Of a stretch of DNA of 64,000 nucleotides, positions 55,103-64,000 are shown piece after piece (the stretch's first letter is position 1; each line of letters begins with the position of its first letter). The translations under genes were made by a program, and so were the position numbers. The stretch lies in NCBI GenBank assembly GCA_000169355.1, contig AAXX01000001.1, positions 806,001-870,000 of the forward strand, in the 5' to 3' direction. The notes beneath the pieces were generated by a model, which ran no database searches, was not told the DNA's origin, and saw nothing but the letters and a program-made list of their open reading frames with translations. The DNA is from Flavobacteria bacterium BAL38. GTDB taxonomy: Bacteria > Bacteroidota > Bacteroidia > Flavobacteriales > Flavobacteriaceae.

Positions 55103-55184
55103 TGCGGGTAAAAGGACTCGAACCTTCACACCTTGCGGCACCAGATCCTAAGTCTGGCGTGTCTACCAATTTCACCATACCCGC
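55103..55184 (-). tRNA. tRNA-Leu (anticodon TAG)
   Basis: The minus strand gives an 82-base class II tRNA. Acceptor arms GCGGGTA and TACCCGC pair with discriminator A. The D arm contains GGTGAAATTGGTAGACAC. The anticodon stem CCAGA/TCTGG encloses CTTAGGA with anticodon TAG. A short variable arm (TGCCGCAAGGTGT) and the T arm AGGTTCGAGTCCT follow. CCA is not encoded. It decodes CUN leucine codons. Confidence 0.96.
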
Positions 55185-55248
55185 GACAATTGGAGTGCAA
55201 ATATAGATATTCGTATATATATATCAAACAAAAAACAAATTATTTTTA

Positions 55249-56193
55249 TTAAAATTGATATACAACACCAACTCCTAATAATTGTTTCAATTGAATCTTT
55301 GGTCCTTTGACAACCTGAACTCCACCCTCCTCTTCTTTCGATTTTATATCATCATCATAAACAAGATGCGTTCCTATATTCGCTTTTACATATTGGTTTA
55401 CCGTTAAATCTAACTGAATTTGCCAATCTACATCAATATTTCCAAAATTATTAATATAATCAGTATATAATGCAATTCTATTCTCAAGGTTAATATTGGT
55501 ATAAATCTCTTTTTTCCATTGATTTGTAACTAAAATACCTGTTTCATTTCTAATATTTTTACCGTGTTTTAGTAACGTTCCAAATTCATCATAAACCGCT
55601 TTTTCCACTCCAAAAGCACCCTGATCTGCTAATCTTTGATCGAAAACCATGGTTGTTTTTTGCGTTAACGGAGAAAGATAAAAGTTTAAATTTAAATCTT
55701 TTCTAGAATATTCAGCTCCAATACCTAAAAAGGCATAAGCTGGAGCAAAAGGTCTTGAAATAGCTAAATCAACGTTTGGATACGCATATCCATTAGCAAA
55801 TTGCGTGTTAAAATTAAATTTTCCGGCATAATACCAATTAGTAATAGTATCTCTTTTGTAGCCAAATGTTGAGTTAAAAGAAAATTGGTCGTCTGTTTTT
55901 CTAACCTCTTGACTTTCTTGTTTGTTAATTCCGTAACGCATAATCAATTCGTTTTTCCAATTGATATTTTCTTTTGTATATGTTCGAATAAACTGACCTT
56001 TTATTAGGCCTGAAATGGAATTATTACCACCCGCATTCCAATTCACAAAAGTAATTTGTGAAATATCTAAACCTACTTTATTTTCTTTTGACCAATACGA
56101 GATTGTATCTGGCAATTCAGTATTAATTGTTTGACTGAAATTAGACTGATAAACAAAAAATAACAATCCGAATAAATAGACTTTTTTTAACAT
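55249..56193 (-). CDS. DUF3078-like outer-membrane protein
   Basis: This 314-residue protein has a signal peptide (about 1-20, ending NFSQ) and a beta-strand-rich body. It opens with the conserved GLDISQITFVNWNAGGNNSISG segment, then strand pairs such as WKNELIMRYGINKQ and WYYAGKFNFNTQF, and ends in a C-terminal aromatic residue (GVGVVYQF) as in outer-membrane barrels. The DUF3078 label rests on this pattern. The start lies one base past the dxs stop, so it is downstream in the same transcript. No function is known. Confidence 0.8.
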   Translation of the reverse strand: MLKKVYLFGLLFFVYQSNFSQTINTELPDTISYWSKENKVGLDISQITFVNWNAGGNNSISGLIKGQFIRTYTKENINWKNELIMRYGINKQESQEVRKTDDQFSFNSTFGYKRDTITNWYYAGKFNFNTQFANGYAYPNVDLAISRPFAPAYAFLGIGAEYSRKDLNLNFYLSPLTQKTTMVFDQRLADQGAFGVEKAVYDEFGTLLKHGKNIRNETGILVTNQWKKEIYTNINLENRIALYTDYINNFGNIDVDWQIQLDLTVNQYVKANIGTHLVYDDDIKSKEEEGGVQVVKGPKIQLKQLLGVGVVYQF

Positions 56194-56194
56194 T

Positions 56195-57964
56195 TTAAAA
56201 TGTGTTTAATAATTGTATAATACTTGTAACGTCAATTTTACAAAGTTGTTGCAACTCTAAAACTGTTCCATGCTCTATAAATGCGTCAGGAATTCCTAAA
56301 TTTACAATAGGCTTCTTTAAATTATTTGTAGCAATAATTGTATTGATTTGCTCTCCAAATCCACCAGTAATAACACCATCTTCAATAGTAATTAATTGGT
56401 CGTGAGCAGCTATAATTTCCCAAATAGAATTGACATCTAATGGTTTTATAAATGGAAAATGAAAATGCGAAAAGAAACTTGGGTTTTCAACCTCATTTAA
56501 AGCTTTCGTTACATTATTTCCAATTGTTCCTGTAGATAAAATTGCAACTTGAGTCCCTTTTTGAAGAGTTTTTAGCTTTCCAATCTCTATTTTCTCAAAA
56601 GGCAATTGCCAATTTACAACCTCTCCTCTTCCTCTAGGATAACGAATAGCAATTGGATAATTTAATCCTTCAGATGCTGTATACATAATATTTCGCAACT
56701 CTTTTTCATCTTTTGGTGACGCAATAATTAAATTTGGAATGCAATTCAAATAAGCAATATCAAAAACGCCATGGTGTGTGGCACCGTCTTCTCCTACTAA
56801 GCCTGCTCTGTCTAAACAAAAAATAACCGGCAAATTTTGTAATGCCACATCATGAATTACCTGATCGTAAGCACGTTGTAAGAAAGTAGAATAAATATTG
56901 CAAAACACAACCATTCCTTGCGTTGCCATTCCGGCTGCTAAGGTTACGGCATGTTGCTCGGCAATTCCAACATCAAAAGCTCTTTTAGGAAAAGCCTCCA
57001 TCATATATTTCATAGAACTTCCGGTAGGCATAGCCGGAGTTATTCCAATGATTTTTTCGTTTTTTTGAGCTAATTCAACCAAAGTATGTCCAAAAACATC
57101 TTGAAACTTTGGAGGCAAATGCGATTCATCTTTCGGATGAATTTTGCCTGTCTCGGCATCAAATTTCCCTGGAGCGTGATATTTAACTTGCTCTTCTTCT
57201 GCTAATTGTAATCCTTTTCCTTTGGTAGTTATCACATGCAAAAACTTTGGACCTTTAACTAGTTTTAAACGTTCTAGTTCCGAGATTAATTTTGGTAAAT
57301 CGTGACCATCAATAGGACCGGAATAATCAAAATTCAAGGATTTGATAATATTATTTTGTTTTGGATTTTTACCTTCTTTCACAGCGGTTAAATAATCCTT
57401 CAAAGCACCAATACTTGGATCAATTCCAATGGCGTTATCATTTAATATTACTAATAAATTCGCATCGGTAACACCCGCATGATTTAAGCCTTCAAAAGCC
57501 ATCCCACTTGCTATAGAAGCATCACCAATAACTGCAATATGTTGCTTATTTATTTCTCCTTTTAATTGCGAAGCTAACGCCATTCCTAAAGCAGCTGAAA
57601 TAGAAGTGGAAGAATGTCCAACTCCAAATGCATCATAAGGACTTTCGCTTCGTTTAGGAAAACCCGAAATACCATTCAACTCTCTATTGGTATGAAAAAT
57701 AGCTTGTCTTTCGGTTAGAATTTTATGTCCGTAAGCTTGGTGACCTACATCCCAAACCAACAAATCTTCAGGTGTATTAAAAACGTAATGAAGTGCAATC
57801 GTTAATTCAATAACACCTAAGCTCGCGCCTAAATGCCCTTCTTTTTTCGAAACAATATCAATAATAAAGTCTCTCAATTCTTTGGCTAATTGAGGTAGTT
57901 GATTTTCAGGCAATTTCCTTAAATCTATGGGGTTATTAATATTTGCTAGTAAATTGCAGTTCAT
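56195..57964 (-). CDS. dxs: 1-deoxy-D-xylulose-5-phosphate synthase
   Basis: DXS joins pyruvate and glyceraldehyde-3-phosphate with thiamine diphosphate to make DXP, precursor of MEP-pathway isoprenoids, thiamine and pyridoxal phosphate. The 589 residues are somewhat shorter than Escherichia coli DXS (about 620). Visible are the GHLGASLGVIELTIALHYVF start, GHSSTSISAALG, the cofactor region GDASIASGMAFEGLN near 148 with LNDNAIGID, and the second domain DRAGLVGEDGATHHGVFD near 390. The usual GDG of the cofactor motif reads GDA here. A mevalonate pathway in the same window suggests a role in cofactor synthesis. Confidence 0.93.
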   Translation of the reverse strand: MNCNLLANINNPIDLRKLPENQLPQLAKELRDFIIDIVSKKEGHLGASLGVIELTIALHYVFNTPEDLLVWDVGHQAYGHKILTERQAIFHTNRELNGISGFPKRSESPYDAFGVGHSSTSISAALGMALASQLKGEINKQHIAVIGDASIASGMAFEGLNHAGVTDANLLVILNDNAIGIDPSIGALKDYLTAVKEGKNPKQNNIIKSLNFDYSGPIDGHDLPKLISELERLKLVKGPKFLHVITTKGKGLQLAEEEQVKYHAPGKFDAETGKIHPKDESHLPPKFQDVFGHTLVELAQKNEKIIGITPAMPTGSSMKYMMEAFPKRAFDVGIAEQHAVTLAAGMATQGMVVFCNIYSTFLQRAYDQVIHDVALQNLPVIFCLDRAGLVGEDGATHHGVFDIAYLNCIPNLIIASPKDEKELRNIMYTASEGLNYPIAIRYPRGRGEVVNWQLPFEKIEIGKLKTLQKGTQVAILSTGTIGNNVTKALNEVENPSFFSHFHFPFIKPLDVNSIWEIIAAHDQLITIEDGVITGGFGEQINTIIATNNLKKPIVNLGIPDAFIEHGTVLELQQLCKIDVTSIIQLLNTF

Positions 57965-57978
57965 AAATAATAAAAAGC

Positions 57979-57986
57979 AAATTTAA
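57979..57986 (-). promoter_or_regulatory. candidate -7 box (TAAATTTG) for dxs
   Basis: On the minus strand TAAATTTG matches TAnnTTTG and ends 15 bases before the dxs start, in the 36-base gap after the TonB-like gene. No -33 was clear. Confidence 0.4.
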
Positions 57987-58000
57987 GCTTTTGTTTTAGA

Positions 58001-58879
58001 TTATTGCGATTTTATACGAATAGGATATGTCATCTTTACTTTTACTTTTTCTCCTTGAAGTTCTGCCGGTTTCCATAAAGGTGCATTTTGAAACAGATTG
58101 ATAATTTTATCTTTTAACACCTTGTCTTTTCCTCTAACAACTTTAATATCTTCTAATTTTCCTTCTGTATTAATAACAAATTGAAAAAGCATCAGTTCAG
58201 GCTCAACTGGTTCTTTAAGCGATAAATTTTCAAGAATATATTGATTTAATTTAGTTTCACCACCAGGAAATTCGGGTTTTTTATCTACCTGAAGTGCATT
58301 ATATATTTTTTCTGTATCTATTTCAACTGGTTCCTGAATTACATCACCCATCATTATTTCCTCTTCAATTATAGTAGGCTCCACTTCAACAATACCAACT
58401 AATATGGGAAAAGGTTTTTGAATTTTATTCGTCCCTTTAAGTCCTTCAATATGCTTTGTCGTATCTAAATTATTAGTTGGAGAAATTAAACTGTCGTTAG
58501 AAAGAGATAAACTATCATCAATCAACACTATTTTACTAACTGGTTGTGTTTTATTATTGTGATCTTTACAGCTAAAAAGGGTTGTGCCCATAGAAATAAA
58601 TAAAGCCAACATAAAGACATTTCTAAAAGAAGTTTGTTGGTAAATTATATTTTTAGGAATTTCAATTTGAATCTCTTTTAATTGTTCCTTTTTGAATCGT
58701 CCACAAGTTTTCGTTCCCTTATTTTTTAAAAAATAATCGTTTATTTCATCAGTTGAATTAGTAGTAAAATCGATTACGGTTTTAGCACATGATTGACAAA
58801 ATCTTCCTTTTTCTTCCGATAACATGGTGTCCCAATTTTCATTACAAGGAGTTGGAATTGTAACGTTTATTTTCTTCAT
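58001..58879 (-). CDS. TonB C-terminal-domain protein with N-terminal cysteine motif
   Basis: This 292-residue protein starts with a cytoplasmic-like segment holding paired cysteines (WDTMLSEEKGRFCQSCAKTV, then TCGRFKKEQ), a single membrane helix near residue 90 (VFMLALFISMGTTLF) and a C-terminal TonB-like domain (about 200-292; PEFPGGETKLNQYI and LMLFQFVINTEGKLEDIKVV). The cysteine pattern resembles a small metal-binding site. The TonB domain suggests energy transfer to an outer-membrane receptor, but the partner is unknown. It is upstream of dxs on the same strand and divergent from tadA. Confidence 0.8.
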   Translation of the reverse strand: MKKINVTIPTPCNENWDTMLSEEKGRFCQSCAKTVIDFTTNSTDEINDYFLKNKGTKTCGRFKKEQLKEIQIEIPKNIIYQQTSFRNVFMLALFISMGTTLFSCKDHNNKTQPVSKIVLIDDSLSLSNDSLISPTNNLDTTKHIEGLKGTNKIQKPFPILVGIVEVEPTIIEEEIMMGDVIQEPVEIDTEKIYNALQVDKKPEFPGGETKLNQYILENLSLKEPVEPELMLFQFVINTEGKLEDIKVVRGKDKVLKDKIINLFQNAPLWKPAELQGEKVKVKMTYPIRIKSQ

Positions 58880-58926
58880 CGCTTAATAGTTTGCAAAAGC
58901 AATACAAATATTGTTCCAAAATAATG

Positions 58927-58934
58927 TAATTTTG
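58927..58934 (+). promoter_or_regulatory. candidate -7 box (TAATTTTG) very close to the tadA start
   Basis: TAATTTTG matches TAnnTTTG but ends only four bases before the ATG at 58939. It would give a leaderless message or imply a start farther downstream. Confidence 0.35.
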
Positions 58935-58938
58935 TTTT

Positions 58939-59379
58939 ATGATTACTTTGTATACAGACGACTATTTTATGAAGAAAGCCTTACAGGAAGCAGAAACTGC
59001 TTTTGAGAAAGGCGAAATTCCTGTTGGAGCTGTTATCGTTATTGATAATAAAGTAATTGCTCGCACGCATAATTTAACCGAATTATTGCATGATGTTACC
59101 GCTCATGCCGAAATGCAAGCCATAACCAGTGCTGCCAATTTCTTAGGCGGAAAATATTTAAAAGACTGCACTTTATATGTTACCTTAGAACCTTGCCAAA
59201 TGTGTGCCGGTGCTTTGTATTGGTCACAAATTTCTAAAATTGTTTTTGGTGCATCCGATGAAAATCGTGGATTTCAAAAAATGGGAACACAATTGCACCC
59301 AAAAACCCAAGTAATTTCAGGCGTTTTAGAAAAAGAATGTGCCGACTTAATGAAGTCTTTTTTTAAAAACAAAAGATAA
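58939..59379 (+). CDS. tadA: tRNA-specific adenosine deaminase
   Basis: TadA converts adenosine 34 of tRNA-Arg to inosine. The 146-residue protein has the zinc site and proton shuttle of cytidine/deoxycytidylate deaminases: His56 and Glu58 in TAHAEMQ, with Cys86 and Cys89 in EPCQMCAGAL. The N-terminal EYF/DYF-like segment (TDDYFMKKALQEAETAFEKG) supports the start at 58939 rather than the internal ATG at 58969. The C-terminal ECADLMKSFFKNKR helix is typical. It is a stand-alone plus-strand gene. Confidence 0.93.
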   Translation: MITLYTDDYFMKKALQEAETAFEKGEIPVGAVIVIDNKVIARTHNLTELLHDVTAHAEMQAITSAANFLGGKYLKDCTLYVTLEPCQMCAGALYWSQISKIVFGASDENRGFQKMGTQLHPKTQVISGVLEKECADLMKSFFKNKR

Positions 59380-59464
59380 TTAACCAAGTAACTTAAATTT
59401 TGTAAATTGGTATATCTTTTGATGTTGCATAAAAAATAAAATAACGCTCTAATTTTTGTTCCAT

Positions 59465-62400
59465 ATGAAAAAAATACGTTTCATCCAGTTACTTTTTATA
59501 GTAATTGTAGCCGCTTCTTGTTCTAAAAGCACCAAAAATTTTAATTCTGATTTTTCTCTTTTTAAAGCATATATCTTAAACTTTAGTTCTGGCTTGGTTT
59601 CTGCTAATAGCGACATAAGAGTGGTTTTAGCTTTTGACAAAAAAGAGTGGTCACCCAACGAAGAGTTAGACAAAAATTTATTTAGTATCAACCCAAGTGT
59701 TGACGGAAAAGTAATTGCACTTTCAAATAACACAATTGCTTTTATTCCAGAAAAAAAATTAGACCAAAATAAAGAATATCAAATTTCATTGCATTTGTCT
59801 AAATTAACAAATGTTCCTAGCGAATTGAAAGACTTTCATTTCACTATAAAAACCATTAAACAAGATTTTTTGGTTACAACAAACGATTTACAATCGTATA
59901 GTAAAGAATTTCAATACCTAAATGGGATAATAACATCAAGCGATGATTTAGATTTTGAAACTGCAAAAAAATTAATTACAGCTACACAAGAAAACAATAA
60001 TTTAAAAATTAAATTTAGTAAAGAATTAAGCACAAAAAAAGAATATAAATTTGTTATCGACAGCATTAAAAGATTAGTAGAAGATAGTAAAATAAAAATT
60101 TCTTGGAACGGAAACCCCTTTAAAATAGAGCAGAAAGGTGAAATGGAATATGAAATTCCAGGTAAAAATAATTTTAAAATTGTATCTGCAGAAGTTGAAG
60201 AAGGGAATAATCAAATTTTAGCGCTTAATTTTTCAGACCCTTTAAATAGAGACCAAGATTTTAGTGGTTTGGTTCAAGTTGAAACGGCTACTAATTTACG
60301 TTTTGCAACAGCCGGAAACATATTGAAGGTATTTTTAGACCAACCTTTAAAAGGAGAACTTTTAGTGGAAGTTTTTCAAGGAATTGAAAGCGAAGATGGT
60401 TTTAAAATGAAGCAAAATTTTTCTAAAAAAGTAACTTTTGAACAAACTAAACCCGGAATTCGTTTTATAAAAAGCGGAACTATTTTGCCAAGTTCTAACA
60501 ACTTAAAAATTAATTTCGAATCGGTGAATTTGAGTGCAGTTGATGTTAAAGTGTACCAAATTTACAAAAATAACATTCTTCAATTCCTTCAAGACAACGA
60601 ACTAAACGGAAGCAGAAATCTAAGAAAAGTAGCACAACCCATAGCAAAAAAAACAATTGCATTAAATAAAAACAAATTACAGAATTCTAGTAAATGGAAT
60701 GCCTATGCAATAGATTTATCCACAATAATCAACCCAGATCCAGGCGCTATATATAGAGTAGAAATCTCTTATAAACGAAAACATTCTCTATACAAATGTA
60801 GCTCTACTTATGTTGCTGATGAAAATGAAGAAATTACACAAGATGAAGAAGTAAGAAGCAATCAAGACTATTATGATGATTACTATTATGAAGGATACGA
60901 TTGGTATGAAAGAGAAGATCCTTGTTCAGATTCCTACTATTATAACAATACCATTTTTACTAATGTAATTGCTTCAGATTTAGGTGTAATTGCAAAACGA
61001 GGAGGCAATGGGTCATACACATTTGCCGTTAATAATATTATTTCTACAGAACCTGTTTCAAGTGCAAAAATTGAACTGTATAATTTCCAACAACAACTTC
61101 TTGGAACTATTACAACCGATAATGATGGAATTGCCAAAACAGAGCTAAATAAATATGCTTTTTTTGCTATTGTATCAAAAGACAAAAACACAACATATGT
61201 AAAGTTAGACGAAGGTCAATCATTATCTGTAAGTAATTTTAATGTAGGTGGAGAAGAATTACAAAAAGGCTTAAAAGGCTTTATTTATGGCGAAAGAGGT
61301 GTTTGGCGTCCAGGCGATACCCTTCATGTAGCTTTTATGTTGAATGATGTGGAAAGTAAACTAGGAAAATCGCACCCAATTACTTTTAAATTAAGCGATC
61401 CACAAGGAAAAATGCGCTATCAAACAGTGCAAAAATATAACGATTTGAATCATTATAAATTTAAAATAACAACAAAAGATAATGATCCAACTGGAAATTG
61501 GGAAGCTAAAATTTCTATTGGTGGCGTACATTTTTATAAAAGTATAAAAATTGAAACTATAAAACCAAACCGATTAAAAATCAAAAATAGCTTTGCAGAC
61601 AAACAATTGTCTGGTAATAAATTAAACGGAGGAGAAATAGAAGTAGCTTGGTTACATGGTGCAATAGCTAAAAATTTAAAGATTGAAATGCAAGCCAAAT
61701 TTTTAGAACAAAAAACTACTTTTAAAAAATACGAGAAGTATGATTTTGATGACGAAGTACGGAAATTTCATACAGAAGAAGTAAATGTTTTTTCTGGAAA
61801 AGTTAACGAATTAGGAAAAACAAATATAACAATCCAACCTAAAATAACGAGCCAAGCGCCAGGAAAATTAAAATTAGTATTTCAAACAAAAGCTTTTGAA
61901 AATGGAGGCGATTTTAGCACAGATGTGGCTACTGCTACTTATTCACCTTATAAAACTTACGTTGGAATAAAAGCACCTGAACCAAACAAATATGGCTTGT
62001 TAGAAACAGAAAAATTAAATCGTTATGATATAGTAACTTTAGACGAATTGGGTAAACCAAAATCGGTTAAAAATTTAGAAGTTCGTGTGTATAAAGTAGA
62101 ATGGCGCTGGTGGTGGAATTCTAATGGAGATGATTTATCAAAATACAATTCATCTGAAGTTACAACTGCTTATAAAAACTATGTGGTTACAACAGATGCA
62201 TCTGGAAAAGGAAGCATTCAATTTAAGGTTCCTGAAGCCGATTGGGGAAGATACCTTATTAGAGTTTCAGACAATTCAGATGGTCATGCAACTAGTCTAA
62301 CTTCGTATATTGATTGGCCATATTGGTCAGGAAAATCGAGACAAGGAAATAGCGAAACGGCTAACATGTTAGTATTTACAGCTAATAAAGAAAAATACAA

Positions 62401-64000
62401 TGTAGGTGAAAACGCTGTTGTTTCTTTCCCTTCAAGTGAAGGCGGAAGAGCTTTAATTTCTATTGAAAATGGTTCCAAAGTAATAAAAACGCTATGGGCA
62501 ACCACTAAAAAAGGGGAAACTCAAGTTGAAATTCCGATTACTGGTGACATGGCGCCAAATGTGTATTTTCATATTTCATTATTAAAACCACACGCTTCAA
62601 CTATTAACGATACACCTATTAGAATGTATGGTATTTTACCCGTTGAAGTAATAAACAAAAACACCATTTTAGAACCAGAAGTAACGATTCCATCTGTTTT
62701 AAAACCAGAACAAAAAACAACCTTAAAAGTTAGCGAAAAACAAGGTAAAGAAATGACCTATACCATAGCTATTGTTGATGATGGTTTGCTTGATTTAACC
62801 CGATTTAAAACTCCAAATGCATGGGATAAATTCTATTCAAGACAAGCACTTGGTGTAAAAACATGGGATATTTATGATGACGTTATTGGTGCTTATGGCG
62901 GCAAAATTAACCAAATTTTTAGCATTGGAGGAGATCAAGATTTGGCTGGTGGAAATGCAAAAAAAGCAAATAGATTTAAACCCGTAGTCATTTATTTAGG
63001 CCCATTCAAATTAGAAAAAGGACAAACCAAATCACATACGATAACTTTACCAAACTACGTAGGTTCGGTTCGAACAATGGTTGTGGCAGGTAATGCTAAA
63101 ACAAGTGCATATGGAAGTGTAGAAAAAACATCTTTTGTAAGAAAACCTGTTATGGTATTGGCTTCGGTGCCTAGAAAAATTTCTCCAAACGAAAAAATAA
63201 CATTACCTGTTACCGTTTTTGCAATGGAAAGCCAAGTAAAAAATGTTAATGTGCAATTAAAAACAAATAACGGAGTAAGAATTATCGGAAACACAACTCA
63301 AAATGTAAGTTTTAGCTCACCAGATGAAAAAGTAGTTTTCTTTAATTTGGAAGTTGGAACCGCAACAGGAATAGGGAAAATTGAAGTTATTGCAACTTCT
63401 GGAAAAGAAAAATCTACTTATGTGGTTGAAGTAGATATTACAAACCCTAATCCAATAACAAACGATTTTGTAGATATGGTAATTCCGGCAAACAGTTCTA
63501 AAACAATTAATTGGAACACATTTGGAATACCCGGAAGTAACAAAGCAAGGCTTGAAGTTTCATCTTTTCCAACAATCAATTTTAATGGACGATTGAGTTA
63601 TTTAATTCAATACCCGCATGGTTGTGTGGAACAAACCACATCCGCTGCCTTTCCTCAATTATACTTATCAGATATTATGGATGTTGATGCGAACAAGAAA
63701 GCAGAAATTCAACGAAACATAAATGCTGGAATTCAAAAATTAGGCAATTTCCAACTATCAAATGGTGGATTGAGTTATTGGCAAGGAAATAACTATGTAG
63801 ATGATTGGGCAACTTCTTATGCGGGACATTTCTTATTAGAAGCCGAGAAAAAAGGCTATGTTTTACCAATCGGATTTAAAAATAAATGGATTTCGTTCCA
63901 ACAATCCGAAGCTAAAAAATGGCGATTCAACGCACAGTATCGTAACGATTTTGCGCAAGCGTATCGTTTATATACTTTAGCATTAGCAGGTTCAGCCGAT
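59465..64000 (+). CDS. alpha-2-macroglobulin-family lipoprotein (3' end outside window)
   Basis: Bacterial alpha-2-macroglobulins are periplasmic traps thought to guard against foreign proteases. The frame is open from the ATG at 59465 to the last base (1512 codons) with no stop. Residues 1-19 form a lipoprotein signal ending VAASC (Cys19). MG-type beta domains follow, including the bait-side segment DKQLSGNKLNGGEIEVAWL. An unusual acidic and tyrosine-rich stretch lies at about residues 458-490. The thioester motif is intact: Cys1387 in HGCVEQTTS. The terpenoid-like toroid after it is cut by the window end. Penicillin-binding protein 1C is the usual partner but would lie outside. Confidence 0.93.
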   Translation, partial: MKKIRFIQLLFIVIVAASCSKSTKNFNSDFSLFKAYILNFSSGLVSANSDIRVVLAFDKKEWSPNEELDKNLFSINPSVDGKVIALSNNTIAFIPEKKLDQNKEYQISLHLSKLTNVPSELKDFHFTIKTIKQDFLVTTNDLQSYSKEFQYLNGIITSSDDLDFETAKKLITATQENNNLKIKFSKELSTKKEYKFVIDSIKRLVEDSKIKISWNGNPFKIEQKGEMEYEIPGKNNFKIVSAEVEEGNNQILALNFSDPLNRDQDFSGLVQVETATNLRFATAGNILKVFLDQPLKGELLVEVFQGIESEDGFKMKQNFSKKVTFEQTKPGIRFIKSGTILPSSNNLKINFESVNLSAVDVKVYQIYKNNILQFLQDNELNGSRNLRKVAQPIAKKTIALNKNKLQNSSKWNAYAIDLSTIINPDPGAIYRVEISYKRKHSLYKCSSTYVADENEEITQDEEVRSNQDYYDDYYYEGYDWYEREDPCSDSYYYNNTIFTNVIASDLGVIAKRGGNGSYTFAVNNIISTEPVSSAKIELYNFQQQLLGTITTDNDGIAKTELNKYAFFAIVSKDKNTTYVKLDEGQSLSVSNFNVGGEELQKGLKGFIYGERGVWRPGDTLHVAFMLNDVESKLGKSHPITFKLSDPQGKMRYQTVQKYNDLNHYKFKITTKDNDPTGNWEAKISIGGVHFYKSIKIETIKPNRLKIKNSFADKQLSGNKLNGGEIEVAWLHGAIAKNLKIEMQAKFLEQKTTFKKYEKYDFDDEVRKFHTEEVNVFSGKVNELGKTNITIQPKITSQAPGKLKLVFQTKAFENGGDFSTDVATATYSPYKTYVGIKAPEPNKYGLLETEKLNRYDIVTLDELGKPKSVKNLEVRVYKVEWRWWWNSNGDDLSKYNSSEVTTAYKNYVVTTDASGKGSIQFKVPEADWGRYLIRVSDNSDGHATSLTSYIDWPYWSGKSRQGNSETANMLVFTANKEKYNVGENAVVSFPSSEGGRALISIENGSKVIKTLWATTKKGETQVEIPITGDMAPNVYFHISLLKPHASTINDTPIRMYGILPVEVINKNTILEPEVTIPSVLKPEQKTTLKVSEKQGKEMTYTIAIVDDGLLDLTRFKTPNAWDKFYSRQALGVKTWDIYDDVIGAYGGKINQIFSIGGDQDLAGGNAKKANRFKPVVIYLGPFKLEKGQTKSHTITLPNYVGSVRTMVVAGNAKTSAYGSVEKTSFVRKPVMVLASVPRKISPNEKITLPVTVFAMESQVKNVNVQLKTNNGVRIIGNTTQNVSFSSPDEKVVFFNLEVGTATGIGKIEVIATSGKEKSTYVVEVDITNPNPITNDFVDMVIPANSSKTINWNTFGIPGSNKARLEVSSFPTINFNGRLSYLIQYPHGCVEQTTSAAFPQLYLSDIMDVDANKKAEIQRNINAGIQKLGNFQLSNGGLSYWQGNNYVDDWATSYAGHFLLEAEKKGYVLPIGFKNKWISFQQSEAKKWRFNAQYRNDFAQAYRLYTLALAGSAD

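Noticed and set aside
54888..55178. Open frame on the minus strand of about 96 residues
   Set aside because: It covers the tRNA-Leu gene and its terminator; the apparent protein is the translation of the tRNA.

Overview
The window looks like a chromosomal segment of a Flavobacterium-type member of the Bacteroidota (Flavobacteriaceae). It is AT-rich and carries a SusC/SusD locus, a type IX secretion C-terminal sorting domain, a mevalonate pathway, and recurring TAnnTTTG motifs of the Bacteroidota -7 promoter type. The family-level assignment is inference from gene content. No prophage, integrase, insertion sequence or CRISPR array was seen. Most of the sequence is ordinary core genome, and the accessory interest lies in the starch locus, one small inserted gene and several families of small intergenic repeats.

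Layout. 1-4 kb: surE (5' end outside the window), lpxB and a ComEC-like gene. 4-11.4 kb, minus strand: a thioredoxin-fold protein, then a DPP IV-type peptidase with three POT-family peptide transporters. 11.5-13.8 kb: HMG-CoA reductase and a GYDIA-type GHMP kinase, followed by tRNA-Phe. 14-21.6 kb, plus strand: coaX, an outer-membrane protein, a TPR protein, lptC, a small membrane protein, a CNNM/CBS protein and a PpiD-like isomerase. 21.6-25.3 kb, minus strand: umuD-umuC and lepA. 25.4-33.2 kb: dusB, an NTF2-like protein, a pseudouridine synthase, a UbiA prenyltransferase, mevalonate kinase, a four-helix-bundle gene, mvaD, tspO and a BaiN-like flavoprotein.

33.3-54.2 kb is a complete starch/maltodextrin utilisation locus. 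On the minus strand are two GH13 enzymes, an esterase-like protein, a GH97 alpha-glucosidase, a GH65 phosphorylase, a beta-phosphoglucomutase, an MFS sugar transporter and a LacI-type regulator. Divergent from them are susC, susD, susE and a large T9SS-exported amylase. The inferred flow is surface amylase, then SusCDE uptake, periplasmic GH13/GH97 hydrolysis, MFS import of maltose, GH65 phosphorolysis, and conversion of beta-glucose-1-phosphate to glucose-6-phosphate. The control region holds a perfect 14-bp LacI-type palindrome and a 21-bp motif found on both sides of the regulator gene.

54.2-55.2 kb is a repeat-rich island with a small membrane ORF and tRNA-Leu. 55.2-64 kb holds a DUF3078-like protein, dxs, a TonB-like protein, tadA and the first 1512 codons of an alpha-2-macroglobulin lipoprotein that runs off the window.

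The window encodes HMG-CoA reductase, mevalonate kinase, a probable phosphomevalonate kinase and diphosphomevalonate decarboxylase, and also dxs. The simplest reading is isoprenoids from mevalonate, with DXP kept for cofactor synthesis.
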